From NCBI RefSeq assembly GCF_000017505.1, contig NC_009675.1, forward strand, positions 558,001-622,000: a DNA stretch of 64,000 nucleotides, read 5' to 3'. Under the pieces are notes generated by a model, which saw nothing but the letters and a program-made list of their open reading frames with translations, made no database searches and had not been told where the DNA came from. This DNA is from Anaeromyxobacter sp. Fw109-5. GTDB taxonomy: Bacteria > Myxococcota > Myxococcia > Myxococcales > Anaeromyxobacteraceae. Both the position numbers and the translations under genes were made by a program. Positions 46,101 through 54,517 of this stretch are shown piece after piece (the stretch's first letter is position 1; the number at the start of each line of letters is the position of its first letter).

Positions 46101-47242
46101 AGGGCGCGGTCGAGGAGGCCGAGGCCGGGGACCTCGCGCGGCGGGTCGTGCCACTCGCTCGCGGCGAGGGCCACGTCGGCGTCGAGGCGGGCGGCGCGCA
46201 GGAGCGCGACCCACAGCGCGGCCAGGTCCTTCCCGTCCCCCGCGCCGCGGACGAGGACGTCCGCCGGACGCGCAGGCGCGAGCGGCGCCTCGCCCACGGC
46301 CGCGGCGCTCACCCGCACGCGGGCGGCCAGCCAGGCCCCGATCCGCCGCACCGCCTCGTCGCGGCCGGGCTTGCCCGCGCCGAGCGCCGCGCGCGCCTCG
46401 GCGCGCAGGTCCGAGCCGGCGATGGCCTCCTCGAACACCGCCCGCAGGCGTGCGGCGACCTCGCCCCAGCTCTGGCCGGCAGCGAAGGCGACGTAGGGGG
46501 CCGGCGCGACCTCCGGCGGGGAGCCCGGCTCGGCCGGCGGGACGGGCTCCGCGTCGCGCCGCTCGAACACGATCGAGCGGATCCCGTTCGCCACGGTCTC
46601 GACGGGCGAGAGCTCGACGCCGCGCACCACCCACCGGACCGGAAGCGCCGCGGGCGCCTCGAGCCGCAGCCGCACGTGCCGCACGGGCGAGCCGGAGCCG
46701 ATCCGGAAGCGCTGCACCGTCCCGCCGGCGAGGAGCGGCGCGAGCTCGCGCACGGTGGTCACCTGCTCGACGACCGCGCCGGGGCGCACGCCCGGGATGG
46801 TGCCGGTGAGCTGACGCCGCTCCGAGCGTGGACCGTCGCCGTCGGCCGCGGGCCCCTCGGCGAGCGCGCCGGGCTCGAGCGTCGCGACGGCGCCGTCCGG
46901 TCCCACGACGCGCGCGCGGATCTCCGGTCGCGCCTCGCGCCACGGCGACCAGGTGCGCTCGACCTGGGCCGCCGCGCGGCTCGCCTCGGGCACCACCGGC
47001 CGGTACACCACCCGCAGCGTGTGCGTGACCGCGCCGCGCGCGTCGAGCCGGAAGACGCCCTCCTCCAGCAGCACGTCGAGCGGCACGCCGGCGGGCGGCT
47101 CGAGCGCGTCGGCGGCGGCGCGCATGGCGGCCGGCTCCGCGGACAGCGGAGCGCCCTCCCAGGGCGCCGCGGCGACCGCGGCGCGGGCGGAGAGGAGCGC
47201 GACGACGGCGGCGAGGGCGAGGCGAGGGCTCGTGAGCGGCAC
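43103..47242 (-). CDS. Large DUF3857/transglutaminase-like/TPR protein
   Basis: 1379 residues with a signal peptide (1-26). Residues 30-230 match DUF3857 ('VTHTLRVVYRPV', 'GVRPGAVVEQVTTVRE'). A transglutaminase-like domain follows (about 255-400), but the catalytic Cys position reads 'GDGKDLAALWVALLRA' and the usual His reads 'LLDRALVRVGG', so the Cys and His appear lost; only the Asp in 'WIDPSAG' remains. From about 620 onward are TPR and HEAT-like helical repeats rich in Ala/Arg/Glu. It is periplasmic or surface-exposed and probably a scaffold. No precise role is known. Confidence 0.8.
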   Translation of the reverse strand: MPLTSPRLALAAVVALLSARAAVAAAPWEGAPLSAEPAAMRAAADALEPPAGVPLDVLLEEGVFRLDARGAVTHTLRVVYRPVVPEASRAAAQVERTWSPWREARPEIRARVVGPDGAVATLEPGALAEGPAADGDGPRSERRQLTGTIPGVRPGAVVEQVTTVRELAPLLAGGTVQRFRIGSGSPVRHVRLRLEAPAALPVRWVVRGVELSPVETVANGIRSIVFERRDAEPVPPAEPGSPPEVAPAPYVAFAAGQSWGEVAARLRAVFEEAIAGSDLRAEARAALGAGKPGRDEAVRRIGAWLAARVRVSAAAVGEAPLAPARPADVLVRGAGDGKDLAALWVALLRAARLDADVALAASEWHDPPREVPGLGLLDRALVRVGGKGAPIWIDPSAGLAPGALPLEAQGRLALVAARGTRDLVRTPASSPADNAAVTVRELHLSQLGRGRVVETRRLTGALASSEREFRARVPPDHRDRLDERYALEVLRAGVFLGADVRGLDDPAAPLEVRVEAQESALAETGDDEALVPVGAAPILEPLPAFLTGEREGEAPRRRRADVVLPLPYRWEMRFRVIPPDGFRARPLPADAVERFGPATLSRRYAAGEDGSVTATYAIDTGGRRLAAAEADALATRARAIATGEPERLAFERTAAALLATGQVKEALAELHRLGAARPREAMHPLHLALALLQLGDGAGAAVEARRAISLEPGRAWGYRVLGWILEHDAVGRRFGAGFDRDGAVEAYRRAAQLDPRHAGGRAALAELLSRGETGTRGAPGADLGAALAEFEALHAELGPGPHDAGLLAVRFAAGRHAEALELARALPPSPERNATLLAAAAVTGGAASAEREAAALGEERQEALLGAAGFLARERRYPLAAALAREAARGTREAEEPSAFADLLASLRPWKELVAQGDEAARFVKSLVVTAVTSRDPARALERLVSARAAGPARAALLGVPPLPIGAARRPLRDAGVTPDLLLDVALSGLELYREGEPASGLRIRARFAFAPGERATSLYLVRERGELRLLATDSAWPILAAEALRAADAGDVAGAARWLAWAREDVPGSPGDPGAPAGVLAVLAPPGARLDAPRARLAAAALGAFVDGGEPGLAVLTAARADRDPAVRRAVLLSLARAHRSGERPEAVLAAADALLAEEPASREAFAAKAWALRRLRRGAELDRAAEEILARLPEDPEVLSLVATSRLLLGDREGAERAMRRLVAAGRATPGVYNDAAWLTLFRGGASSESLGWARRAVEGGQGDAHAALNTLAAVYADLGRPAEARDVFLRSLEDGRALEGADWYVHGRIAEGWSLPEAARAAYARVQPELVEGAEDPSGAHVLARRRLALLAGGGAAQERAQRGRPGGVAAPPRAQ

Positions 47243-47314
47243 CGGCGCATTCTGGAGGAGGGCCGGCCGGGGCGCCAGCGACGGATCTCCCAGCCCCTCT
47301 CGCAGCCTTCATCA

Positions 47315-48070
47315 TCAGTCCCCCGACGGCGAGAGGCGGAACTCGCGTACCTGAGGGAGCGCCTCGAGGTCTCGCGCCAGCCGGCCGAAGTTCCGCTCGT
47401 CCCGCGTGCGGATCATCATCCGGTACTCGAACGAGCGCCCGTCGTCCGTGACGGCGTACGCCAGCCCGTAGTGCTGGAACCCGTGCTCCGCGAGGAGCAC
47501 GCGCACCGCCTCCTCGCTCATGGCCTGCCCGCGCTCGAAGCGGATGCGGTGATGCGCGAACTTGAGCGCCGGCATGCGGGCCTCGAGCCAGCGGAACAGG
47601 GAGAGGACCCCGAGCGTGAGGACCGTGGCGTAGAGGGCGGGGAGGTACTGGCCGGTGCCGGTGAGCACGCCGATCGCCGCGGTGATCCAGATCGACGCCG
47701 CGGTGGTCAGGCCACGGACGGTGATCCCCTCCTTGAAGATCACGCCGGCGCCGAGGAAGCCGATGCCGGTCATGATCCCCTGCGCCATGCGGGTGGGATC
47801 GACCCGCACCGTCTCCGAGGCGCCCGCGAACCACTCGCCCTGATAGACGGTCACGAGCATGAGGAGGCTCGAGGCGAGGCACACGAGCGCGTGCGTGCGG
47901 AACCCGGCCGGACGGCCGTGGTAGCTGCGCTCGAGGCCGATGGCCCCGCCCGCGACCAGCGCCGCGAGGAGGTGGACGAGCATGTCTCCGCGCGCGCGGG
48001 AGACGAGCACGTCGATCGGGGCGGCGGAGAGGATCTCTGCGAGCGCGCGCATCGACACGATTCTGGCCAC
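47315..48070 (-). CDS. MgtC/SapB family membrane protein
   Basis: 251 residues. Membrane segments include 'HLLAALVAGGAIGLERSYHG' and 'GIMTGIGFLGAGVIFKEG', whose R/G-rich 'GLERSYHGRPAGFRTHALVC' and 'GFLGAGVI' are family signatures; 'VRGLTTAASIWITAAIGVLTGTG' completes the core. A soluble ACT-like C-terminal domain (about 165-251) follows. MgtC-type proteins affect Mg homeostasis and the F1Fo ATPase in enteric bacteria; the role here is unproven. It lies between the DUF3857 gene and the GNAT gene on the same strand. Confidence 0.9.
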   Translation of the reverse strand: MARIVSMRALAEILSAAPIDVLVSRARGDMLVHLLAALVAGGAIGLERSYHGRPAGFRTHALVCLASSLLMLVTVYQGEWFAGASETVRVDPTRMAQGIMTGIGFLGAGVIFKEGITVRGLTTAASIWITAAIGVLTGTGQYLPALYATVLTLGVLSLFRWLEARMPALKFAHHRIRFERGQAMSEEAVRVLLAEHGFQHYGLAYAVTDDGRSFEYRMMIRTRDERNFGRLARDLEALPQVREFRLSPSGD

Positions 48071-48145
48071 GAACGGTGCCCGCCGTCACGTTCGTGGACG
48101 GGGGCGGCCTCGGGGGCGGTCCAGGCCTGGCTCGCGATCTGGAGG

Positions 48146-48688
48146 TCAACGGGACCGGCGAGGGCGTCGCGGCTCGGCTCGCGGCGAGTCGGGCAGCTCG
48201 GCGGCGTCGATCGCGAGCTCCAGCACGGTCCTGCGGAACCCCATCCCCTCGAACAATTCGAGCGCCCGGGCGTTGCGCGCCGCGACGTGGATCACGACCT
48301 GCGGTGCCCCGCGCCGGACGAGCTCCCGCAGGAGCGCCTCGAGGAGCAGGCGGCCCGCCCCGCGGCGACGGGCGCGCGGCGCGACGTAGAGATCGACGCC
48401 GACGCCGCTCGGATCGCGCAGCGTGTTCCAGTCCCGCCCCTCGAGCCGCCCGTACGCGTAGCCCACGAGCTGCTCGCCCCCGCGCGAGCGCGTGACCGCC
48501 GCGAGCACCACCGCCCTCCGGCTCGCCAGCTCCTTCGCGAGCCACGAGGCGTAGCCCTCCTCCATCCCCTCGCTCGCGAAGAAGCGCCGCGCGTCCATCC
48601 GGTGGTGGAGCCGCGCCAGCGTCGCTCCCATCCGCCCGAGCGCGGGCGCGTCGTCGGGGCGCGCCGGCCGGATCTCGATCTCGCTCAC
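48146..48688 (-). CDS. GNAT-family N-acetyltransferase
   Basis: 180 residues. N-terminal 'IEIRPARPDDAPALGRMGATLA', acetyl-CoA-binding motif A in 'VDLYVAPRARRRGAGRLLLEALL', and motif B in 'NARALELFEGMGFRRTVLELA' are typical GNAT features. The substrate is unknown. A basic tail ('RRPRRSR') extends past the domain. It lies 75 bases upstream of the MgtC-like gene. Confidence 0.88.
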   Translation of the reverse strand: MSEIEIRPARPDDAPALGRMGATLARLHHRMDARRFFASEGMEEGYASWLAKELASRRAVVLAAVTRSRGGEQLVGYAYGRLEGRDWNTLRDPSGVGVDLYVAPRARRRGAGRLLLEALLRELVRRGAPQVVIHVAARNARALELFEGMGFRRTVLELAIDAAELPDSPRAEPRRPRRSR

Positions 48689-48807
48689 CCGGCAACCGTA
48701 GCCGAGCCGGCGCGCATCCGCCCGCGTCGTCGCGGGTGGGAGCCGTGTCCACGCGTGCGGAGACCTCGCCCTGCGCTAGGATGCCGCGGCGGCGAAAGGA
48801 GTGACCG

Positions 48808-48999
48808 ATGGGCGCAAAGCTGCCACGCCTCGCGGATACGGCTCGGCGATACCTCGACGACACGCTCCGTGCTCGCCTCGCGAGCCCGGGCGTGGAGCGC
48901 TATCGGGTCGAGCGGAAGAGCGGCGGCGGGACGGTCGTCGCCGCCGTCCTCGCCCTCGCCGCGCTCGTCGCGGCGTTCGCGTGGCTCTCGACGCCCTGA
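48808..48999 (+). CDS. Small single-helix membrane protein
   Basis: 63 residues from an ATG with a clear AAAGGAG site. The N-terminal 38 residues are polar and basic, and residues 42-60 form one hydrophobic helix ('VVAAVLALAALVAAFAWLS'). It is a probable inner-membrane protein with a cytosolic N-terminus; no family recognised. It is divergent from the GNAT gene and converges on the TMEM165-family gene with 18 bases between. Confidence 0.65.
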   Translation: MGAKLPRLADTARRYLDDTLRARLASPGVERYRVERKSGGGTVVAAVLALAALVAAFAWLSTP

Positions 49000-49017
49000 G
49001 CGCCGCGCCTGCGCTCC

Positions 49018-49581
49018 TCAAGCGCGGAGGGAGGCCACCAGGGACAGCGCGCCGAACACGAAGAACAGCGAGGCGGCCGCCCAGCGCATCTTGCGCGAGG
49101 AGACCTGGTCCGCGACCTTCTCGCCCAGGAACACGGCGAGGCCGTCCGCCGCCAGCATGCCCAGCGTCGTCCCGACGGTCACGCGGACGATCGACTCGTA
49201 GCGCGCGGCGAGGGCGACCGTCGCGAGCTGGGTCTTGTCGCCCATCTCCGCCAGGAAGAACAGGATCGTGGTGGTGACGAACGCGCCGAAGCGCTCCGGT
49301 CCGCGGGCCTCGTCGAGCGTGTCCGGCCGGAGCGTCCAGACGCCGAAGCCGATGAACGTGACCGCGAGGAACCCCGCGAGCGCGCGGGCGGGGACGTTCG
49401 CCGAGATCCAGGCGCCGACCGACGACGCGAGGGCGTGGTTCGCGATCGTGGCGACGAGGATGCCCGCCATCACCGGCCACGGCTTCCGGAAGCGCGTCGC
49501 GAGCGAGAACGCGAGGAGCTGGGTCTTGTCCCCCATCTCGCTCACGGCGACCAGCAGGAAGGAGCTGAGGATGGGGGTCAT
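49018..49581 (-). CDS. TMEM165/GDT1 family (UPF0016) cation transporter
   Basis: 187 residues with two copies of the family motif E-x-G-D-K-T: 'SEMGDKTQLLAFSLATRF' near the N-terminus and 'AEMGDKTQLATVALAARY' in the second half. About six membrane segments are present. The family includes bacterial Mn exporters (MneA/MntX type) and eukaryotic Golgi Mn/Ca transporters, so Mn export is likely. The 146-base region upstream was checked for a Mn riboswitch; none could be confirmed. Confidence 0.92.
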   Translation of the reverse strand: MTPILSSFLLVAVSEMGDKTQLLAFSLATRFRKPWPVMAGILVATIANHALASSVGAWISANVPARALAGFLAVTFIGFGVWTLRPDTLDEARGPERFGAFVTTTILFFLAEMGDKTQLATVALAARYESIVRVTVGTTLGMLAADGLAVFLGEKVADQVSSRKMRWAAASLFFVFGALSLVASLRA

Positions 49582-49727
49582 GACGCGGGATCCAGGGGGG
49601 CGAACGGATACCCGAGCAGGGGGCGACCGTCAACGAAGGCGGCTCGGGTGCACCGACGGAGCGGTGGCCCGCGCACCGCCGCGTCGGTGACGCGGCGGGC
49701 GCTGCGCCGGATTCTTCCCGAACTACA

Positions 49728-50591
49728 ATGCCCTCCCAGATGGCGAGCGACTTGCTCTCTCCTTCCGACGTGACCTCGACCGCGACCGCTCAGCGTACGA
49801 CCGACCGCCCCACCGCCGCCCCGCCCCGCTCGATGCTGCCGCACGAGCACGGCGCCTGGGGGCAGCTCGCCATGCCGCTCCTGACGGCGCTCGCCATCGG
49901 CCGGCCCGGGCTGGCGCCCACGGCGCTGGCCGCGGGGGTGGTGCTCGCGTTCATCGCGCACGAGCCGCTCCTCGTGCTGCTCGGCCAGCGAGGCCGGCGC
50001 GTCGCGGAGGAGGAAGGACCGCGCGCGCGGCGGTGGCTGCTCGCCACCGGCGGCCTCGCCGCGGCGAGCGGGCTGCTCGGGATCGCGCTCGCGCCCGCGG
50101 CGGCGCGGCTCGCCCTCGCGCTGCCCGCGGCGCTCGCGGCCGTCGTGGCGCTCCTCGTCTGGCGCCGGCTCGAGAAGACGACGCTCGGCGAGATCGTGGT
50201 GGCCGCCGCGCTCGCGTCGGCCGGCTGGGCCGTCGCCCTCGCCGGCCACGCGCCCGCGGAGGCGGCCCTCACGGCGGCGCTCGCGTGGATCATCGCCTTC
50301 GCCGCCGCCACGCTGGGGGTGCGCGTCATCCTCGCGCGCGCGCGATCGAAGGGCGCGCGCGATCCCGGGAAGCTGCACGCCGTCCTCTCGGCCGCCCTCG
50401 CCGGGGTCGCGGTGGCGCTCTCCGCCGCCGGCCTCCCGGCGGCGCTCGCCTGGGCGACGCTCCCCCCCGCGCTCCTCTCGATCGTCATCTGCCTGGCGCG
50501 CTTCTCGCCGAAGCGGCTGAAGCCGCTCGGGTGGGCGATCGTCGCGTCCTCCGCGGTGACGCTCGTGATCCTCGTCGCGGGGCTGCGGTAG
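49728..50591 (+). CDS. YwiC-like family membrane protein
   Basis: 287 residues (ATG at 49728; another at 49740 is possible). After a 36-residue polar Ser/Thr-rich lead comes 'LPHEHGAWGQLAMPLLTAL', the YwiC-like signature, then about eight hydrophobic segments. 'GLAPTALAAGVVLAFIAHEPLLVLLGQRGRRV' also fits. The function of the family is unknown. It is divergent from the TMEM165-family gene and convergent with the usher gene. Confidence 0.8.
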   Translation: MPSQMASDLLSPSDVTSTATAQRTTDRPTAAPPRSMLPHEHGAWGQLAMPLLTALAIGRPGLAPTALAAGVVLAFIAHEPLLVLLGQRGRRVAEEEGPRARRWLLATGGLAAASGLLGIALAPAAARLALALPAALAAVVALLVWRRLEKTTLGEIVVAAALASAGWAVALAGHAPAEAALTAALAWIIAFAAATLGVRVILARARSKGARDPGKLHAVLSAALAGVAVALSAAGLPAALAWATLPPALLSIVICLARFSPKRLKPLGWAIVASSAVTLVILVAGLR

Positions 50592-50605
50592 AGCGCCGGT
50601 CGCGG

Positions 50606-53041
50606 TCAGAGCATCGGCGCGCGTGGCCCGCAGGTGACGGTGCCGAGCTCGAGCACGCCCGCGCCGCTCTCCGGGACGGCGAGCGGCAGCTCGCAGACCT
50701 CGCCGTTCCAGTAGACGCGCGCCGCGTGCTCTCCCGCGGGCACGTCCTCGAGCCAGAACGCGCCGTCCGCGCCGACCGGAGAGCGCCGCGTGCCGCCGGG
50801 GAGGTCGAGCTCGAACGTGCCGTAGGCGGGGACGACGGCGCCCTCGCGGCGCGCGAGGCGCAGCCAACCCTCCACCGCCCGCAGCCGCTCCACGTCGAAC
50901 CGCACCACCGCCGCGCCGCGCGGCCGCGAGGCCACGAGCCGCTCGGTGTCACCGATGCGGTAGCTCGCGGGGACGTCGGCGTCCTCGATGCCGAGCCGGT
51001 TGCCGTAGTAGGGGAGGAGGCCCGGCACGAGCAGGTCGCCTCGCGCGTCGGTGCGCCCCACGGGACGGCGGTCGAGATAGGCCCGCACGCCCGGCACGCC
51101 CGGGACGCGAAGGAGGGCGAAGCCCTGCTCGACGGGGCGCGTCGCGAAGAGGCGCCGCCCGACCAGGACGAGCCCTCCCGAGGCCGACGCAGAGCCGACC
51201 TCGCTCCCGCGCCCGTGATCGTAGCCGAGCTCGTACCGTCCGAACTCCGGCTGCGCCTGCGCCAGGGCGCTCACCGTTCCCCCCGCCGCCGAGTCCGCGC
51301 GCAGGCGATAGCCGACGCCGGGACCGACGGGCAGCGTGCGCTGGAGGCCCGTGCTCGCGCTCGTCCCGGCGCGCCCGGAGCGAACGCCCGCGTCGAGCGT
51401 CCCGCCTCCGGGCGCGGCCATGACGAGCTGGGCGAACACCGCGGCGGCCGGGTCCGCGGCGCGATCCCGGCTGACCGAGGCGGAGAGCTGCAGCCACGCG
51501 CCGCCGCCCACGCGCAGCGAGGTGCGCGCCTCGACGCGGTGGCTCGCGCCCGCGTCGCGCTGCTCGGCCCCGACGTACTGGAGCTCGACGCTCGCGACAC
51601 GACCGAGCGGCGCCGCGACGTGCGCTCCGGCCCGCCAGAGGGCGCGGTCGGCGCCCGCCGCGAGGGTCGCGTGGGCGAAGCGGCTCGAGAGGACGGACGC
51701 GTCCGCGCCGAGCGCGAAGCGGCGCGCGGAGTAGCGCCAGGCGAGGAAGCCGGCCGCGCCGGGCGCGCCCTCGTCGGCGCTCGCCGCCGCGGCCGCCTCC
51801 AGCTCCCCCGCCCCCGAGCCGACCGTGACGGAGGCGCCGGCCTGCTGCACGCGCGGGCCGAGCTCGAGCCGGGCGCCCCCGGTCAGCCGGTCGCTGAAGC
51901 CGCGCCGGTGTCGTCCGATGAGGACGGGATCGCCGTAGGAGAAGCTCTCCGTCCCGTACCGCTCGCGCAGCGCCCCCGCCCACCAGCCCAGCTCGTCGAG
52001 GCCTGGGGCGAGCAGGCCCTGCGCCTGGTAGTGCGCGGCCTCGATCGCCTGCGTGCGCCCGAACGCGTCCCGCACCACGAGGCGCACGTCGTTCGCGCCG
52101 GTCGTGACGGGGAGGTTCGAGAGGTCGTAGGTCCCGGGGGCGACCGGCAGGCTGCGCGCGAGGGCCCCGTTCACGTACACGTCCACGGTGGAGGGCGTCG
52201 CGGCGAAGGCGGTGGCGCCGGGGAGCGGGGCGCGCACGCGGTACGGGTCGAGCGACCACTCGCGCGCGATCCCGATGCCGGCGAGCATGGGCGCGCCGGA
52301 GAGGGCGTCCGGGGCGACGAGCGCGTCGCCCGCCGTGAGGCGCAGGAGCCGCTCCGGTCGATCGAGCGTCAGCGTGGTGAGCCCGCGGACGACGCCGGCC
52401 ACCTGCGTGGCCGACACGGAGCCGGTGAGGAGCGCCGCGTCGCGCGAGACGCCCGCCTCGAGGAAGCCGGACGCGTCCTCCTGCGTCGTGGCGTGGGCGG
52501 CGTAGTTGAGGAACGCGCTGGGCGCGTCGCCGGTCTCGATGCCCGCGGGGCGGCTCCACGCGCGGAGATCCACCGCGCCGCGCCCGAGCAGGCTCGGGGC
52601 GGCCTCGAGCCGCAGGGCGAGCTCGCGCTCGTCCAGCTCGAAGCGGACGTCCGGGGCGAGCGAGCGGAGCGACACGAGTGTGCGGCCGTCGAGCTCGCGG
52701 CGCGCGCCCCCGATGCCGGACAGGCCGGTGCGGGCGAGGTCCGCTGGAGAGATCCAGGCGTCCCGCGGCGCGATCAGCACGAGGGCGGTGTCGCCGGGCA
52801 CCCCGTTCACGAAGAGCTGGAGGAAGGCGGGGCGGAGATCGCCTTCGGCGTCCGAAAGCTCCCCGGTCGCGGGCGGGGTCGGGGTCCCTCGACTTCGCTC
52901 CGCCGCTGTCGCGACGGAGCTACGCTCGGGATGACCGGCCTCGAGAGATCCAGTCAGGGTCGCGGTCGGATCCGCCTGCGCCGCCGCGCTCGCGAGCGCG
53001 GCGAGGACGGCCAGGGCCCGCGCGGCGTGCTTACGGGTCAC
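50606..53041 (-). CDS. Outer-membrane fimbrial usher (archaic/spore-coat U type)
   Basis: 811 residues from the GTG at 53041, overlapping the chaperone stop by 11 bases. Signal peptide at residues 1-23. The N-terminal usher domain ('LQLFVNGVPGDTALVLI', 'DLARTGLSGIG') is followed by the 24-strand barrel ('VDVYVNGALARSLPVAPGTYDLSNLPV', 'GANDVRLVVRDAFG', 'GARLELGPRVQQAGASVTVG') and C-terminal plug-type domains with 'VPGVRAYLDRRPVGRTDARGDLLVPGL'. Residues 34-53 ('EAGHPERSSVATAAERSRGT') are a translated dispersed repeat, lying between signal peptide and mature domain. It assembles and secretes fibre subunits delivered by the adjacent chaperone. Confidence 0.9.
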   Translation of the reverse strand: MTRKHAARALAVLAALASAAAQADPTATLTGSLEAGHPERSSVATAAERSRGTPTPPATGELSDAEGDLRPAFLQLFVNGVPGDTALVLIAPRDAWISPADLARTGLSGIGGARRELDGRTLVSLRSLAPDVRFELDERELALRLEAAPSLLGRGAVDLRAWSRPAGIETGDAPSAFLNYAAHATTQEDASGFLEAGVSRDAALLTGSVSATQVAGVVRGLTTLTLDRPERLLRLTAGDALVAPDALSGAPMLAGIGIAREWSLDPYRVRAPLPGATAFAATPSTVDVYVNGALARSLPVAPGTYDLSNLPVTTGANDVRLVVRDAFGRTQAIEAAHYQAQGLLAPGLDELGWWAGALRERYGTESFSYGDPVLIGRHRRGFSDRLTGGARLELGPRVQQAGASVTVGSGAGELEAAAAASADEGAPGAAGFLAWRYSARRFALGADASVLSSRFAHATLAAGADRALWRAGAHVAAPLGRVASVELQYVGAEQRDAGASHRVEARTSLRVGGGAWLQLSASVSRDRAADPAAAVFAQLVMAAPGGGTLDAGVRSGRAGTSASTGLQRTLPVGPGVGYRLRADSAAGGTVSALAQAQPEFGRYELGYDHGRGSEVGSASASGGLVLVGRRLFATRPVEQGFALLRVPGVPGVRAYLDRRPVGRTDARGDLLVPGLLPYYGNRLGIEDADVPASYRIGDTERLVASRPRGAAVVRFDVERLRAVEGWLRLARREGAVVPAYGTFELDLPGGTRRSPVGADGAFWLEDVPAGEHAARVYWNGEVCELPLAVPESGAGVLELGTVTCGPRAPML
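52884..52940. repeat. Dispersed palindromic repeat, family A, copy 5, inside the usher gene
   Basis: CCCTCGACTTCGCTCCGCC and CGGAGCTACGCTCGGG arms, the same element as at 3529 and 18732. It lies in frame within the usher coding region and is read as residues 34-53. Confidence 0.9.
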
Positions 53042-53786
53042 GGCACGCGCCCGCGGCGCGCGCCTCGAGCACGCCGCGCTCGAGCGCGGCGGTCGCGACG
53101 ACGGCGGCGGCGCGCGCGCACGCCTCCGCCGGCACGTCGACCTCGTAGACGCGCTCGCCGCCGGCGAGCACGTACCAGACGTCCAGCGACCGCTCGAGCA
53201 CGCTCGTCCCGTCGGCGGCGACGAGCGCGAGCCGCACGCTCCGCGGGCGCAGCCGGACCGTGCCCGTGTTCCGCAGGGCGAGCCGGATGCGCGCCCCGTC
53301 GCGGCCCAGGAGCGCGAGCTCGCCGCGCTCCACCGGGGCGGCGGGGGCGAGGAAGACCGGGACCCCGACGCGCGTGAGCACCTCGACCCGCGCCGCATCC
53401 TCCGCGGCCTCGGCGCGCGGGAGCTCCTCGATGAAGAGGCGCCAGGTGCGCTCCGTCCCGGCGGGCGCGGCGTCGGTGCCGATGCGGACGTTCCGCGCCT
53501 CGCCGGGCGCGAGCTCGAGGAGGGGCGGGAAGACGACGAGCTCGCGGCTGGGGGTGAGGTCCATCGCGCCGTCCGGCTTCTGCGCCCAGCCGTACGCGCG
53601 GAGCTGGTACCGCGCGGCCGCGCCGTCGCCGTTGCGCAGCGACAGGAGCGCGGTGCGGACCTTGCCGGACAGCTCCACGTTCACCGGCGAGACGTCGAGG
53701 TCGCCGCCGCTCGCGGCGGCGGGCGCGAGCGCGGCGGCGGCGAGGAGGACGCGGAGGGCGCGGGCGGCTCGGCGGAGCGGTCGCAT
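53031..53786 (-). CDS. Periplasmic pilus-assembly chaperone (PapD-like)
   Basis: 251 residues from the ATG at 53786; an open frame further upstream lacks a signal pattern. Signal peptide at residues 1-28. The immunoglobulin-like chaperone fold is shown by 'LDVSPVNVELSGKVRTALLSLRNGD', 'RYQLRAYGWAQKPDGAMDL', 'VVFPPLLELAPGEARNVRIG' (the conserved FPP..L.PG block) and 'RTWRLFIEELP'. It should cap the spore-coat-U-type subunits by donor-strand complementation and hand them to the usher encoded next. Divergent from the first subunit gene, with 64 bases between. Confidence 0.92.
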   Translation of the reverse strand: MRPLRRAARALRVLLAAAALAPAAASGGDLDVSPVNVELSGKVRTALLSLRNGDGAAARYQLRAYGWAQKPDGAMDLTPSRELVVFPPLLELAPGEARNVRIGTDAAPAGTERTWRLFIEELPRAEAAEDAARVEVLTRVGVPVFLAPAAPVERGELALLGRDGARIRLALRNTGTVRLRPRSVRLALVAADGTSVLERSLDVWYVLAGGERVYEVDVPAEACARAAAVVATAALERGVLEARAAGACRDP

Positions 53787-53850
53787 TCGGGCACGTGGAC
53801 TGGCGTGGGATCCGGCGGCGGAGTCTAATACGCGCGATCGCGCACCAGCA

Positions 53851-54345
53851 ATGAAACGGCCGCTCCCACAGCAGCTCACCGCGATGCTCTGCGCGACCCT
53901 CGCCGCCGCGGCGGCGGGCGCGGCGCTCGCACCGCGCGCGGTCGACGCGGCGCAGCCGCCGAGCCCAGGGCCTTCCTGCAGCGTGTCCGCGGGGAGCGTC
54001 GCGTTCGGCGCCTACGATCCGCTCTCGCCCACCCACCTCGACTCCACGGGGACGATCGGCCTGACGTGCGCCGTGCGCCAGCTGGTGACGATCTCGCTGG
54101 GAACCGGGCAGTCCGGCACGTTCGCGCGCGAGCTGCGCGGGCCGGGCGGAGCGGCGCTGCGGTACGACCTCTACACGGACGCCACGCGGACGCAGGTGTG
54201 GGGCGACGGGACCGCCGGCACCGCCACCTGGCCCTTCGAGACGGAGCGCGGGAGATACGTGCCCGTGTACGCCCGCGTGCTCGCGGGCCAGGACGTCCCC
54301 GCCGGCCCGTACTCCGACACGATCGTCGTGACGATCCAGTTCTGA
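53851..54345 (+). CDS. Spore coat protein U (SCPU) family fibre subunit 1
   Basis: 164 residues; signal peptide about 1-34 ('AVDAA'). The SCPU pattern is present: 'CSVSAGSVAFGAYDPLSP', then 'GTIGLTC' (disulfide pair), 'LRYDLYTDATRTQVWGDGT' and a terminal 'PAGPYSDTIVVTIQF'. Such proteins are secreted by the archaic chaperone-usher route and form coat or Csu-type fibres; protein U of Myxococcus xanthus is the type member. It is transcribed away from the chaperone and usher genes. Confidence 0.92.
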   Translation: MKRPLPQQLTAMLCATLAAAAAGAALAPRAVDAAQPPSPGPSCSVSAGSVAFGAYDPLSPTHLDSTGTIGLTCAVRQLVTISLGTGQSGTFARELRGPGGAALRYDLYTDATRTQVWGDGTAGTATWPFETERGRYVPVYARVLAGQDVPAGPYSDTIVVTIQF

Positions 54346-54517
54346 CGCGCCGCTATCGCGTGCGCGTCCGCCCTCGTTCACCCACAGGCGCTGCACCTCG
54401 CGCACGTTTGCGCGTCACCTCCGCGTGGGCTTCCGCGTCGGCCGGACGGCGATATGCTGGCGATCGCCCAGCGTGCGTGCAGGATCCGCCCGCGAACCTT
54501 CAGACCAAGGACCCGAA

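Noticed and set aside
49582-49727. Possible yybP-ykoY manganese riboswitch before the TMEM165-family gene
   Set aside because: The gene family makes it plausible, but the conserved loop sequences could not be found by eye. A covariance-model search would settle it.
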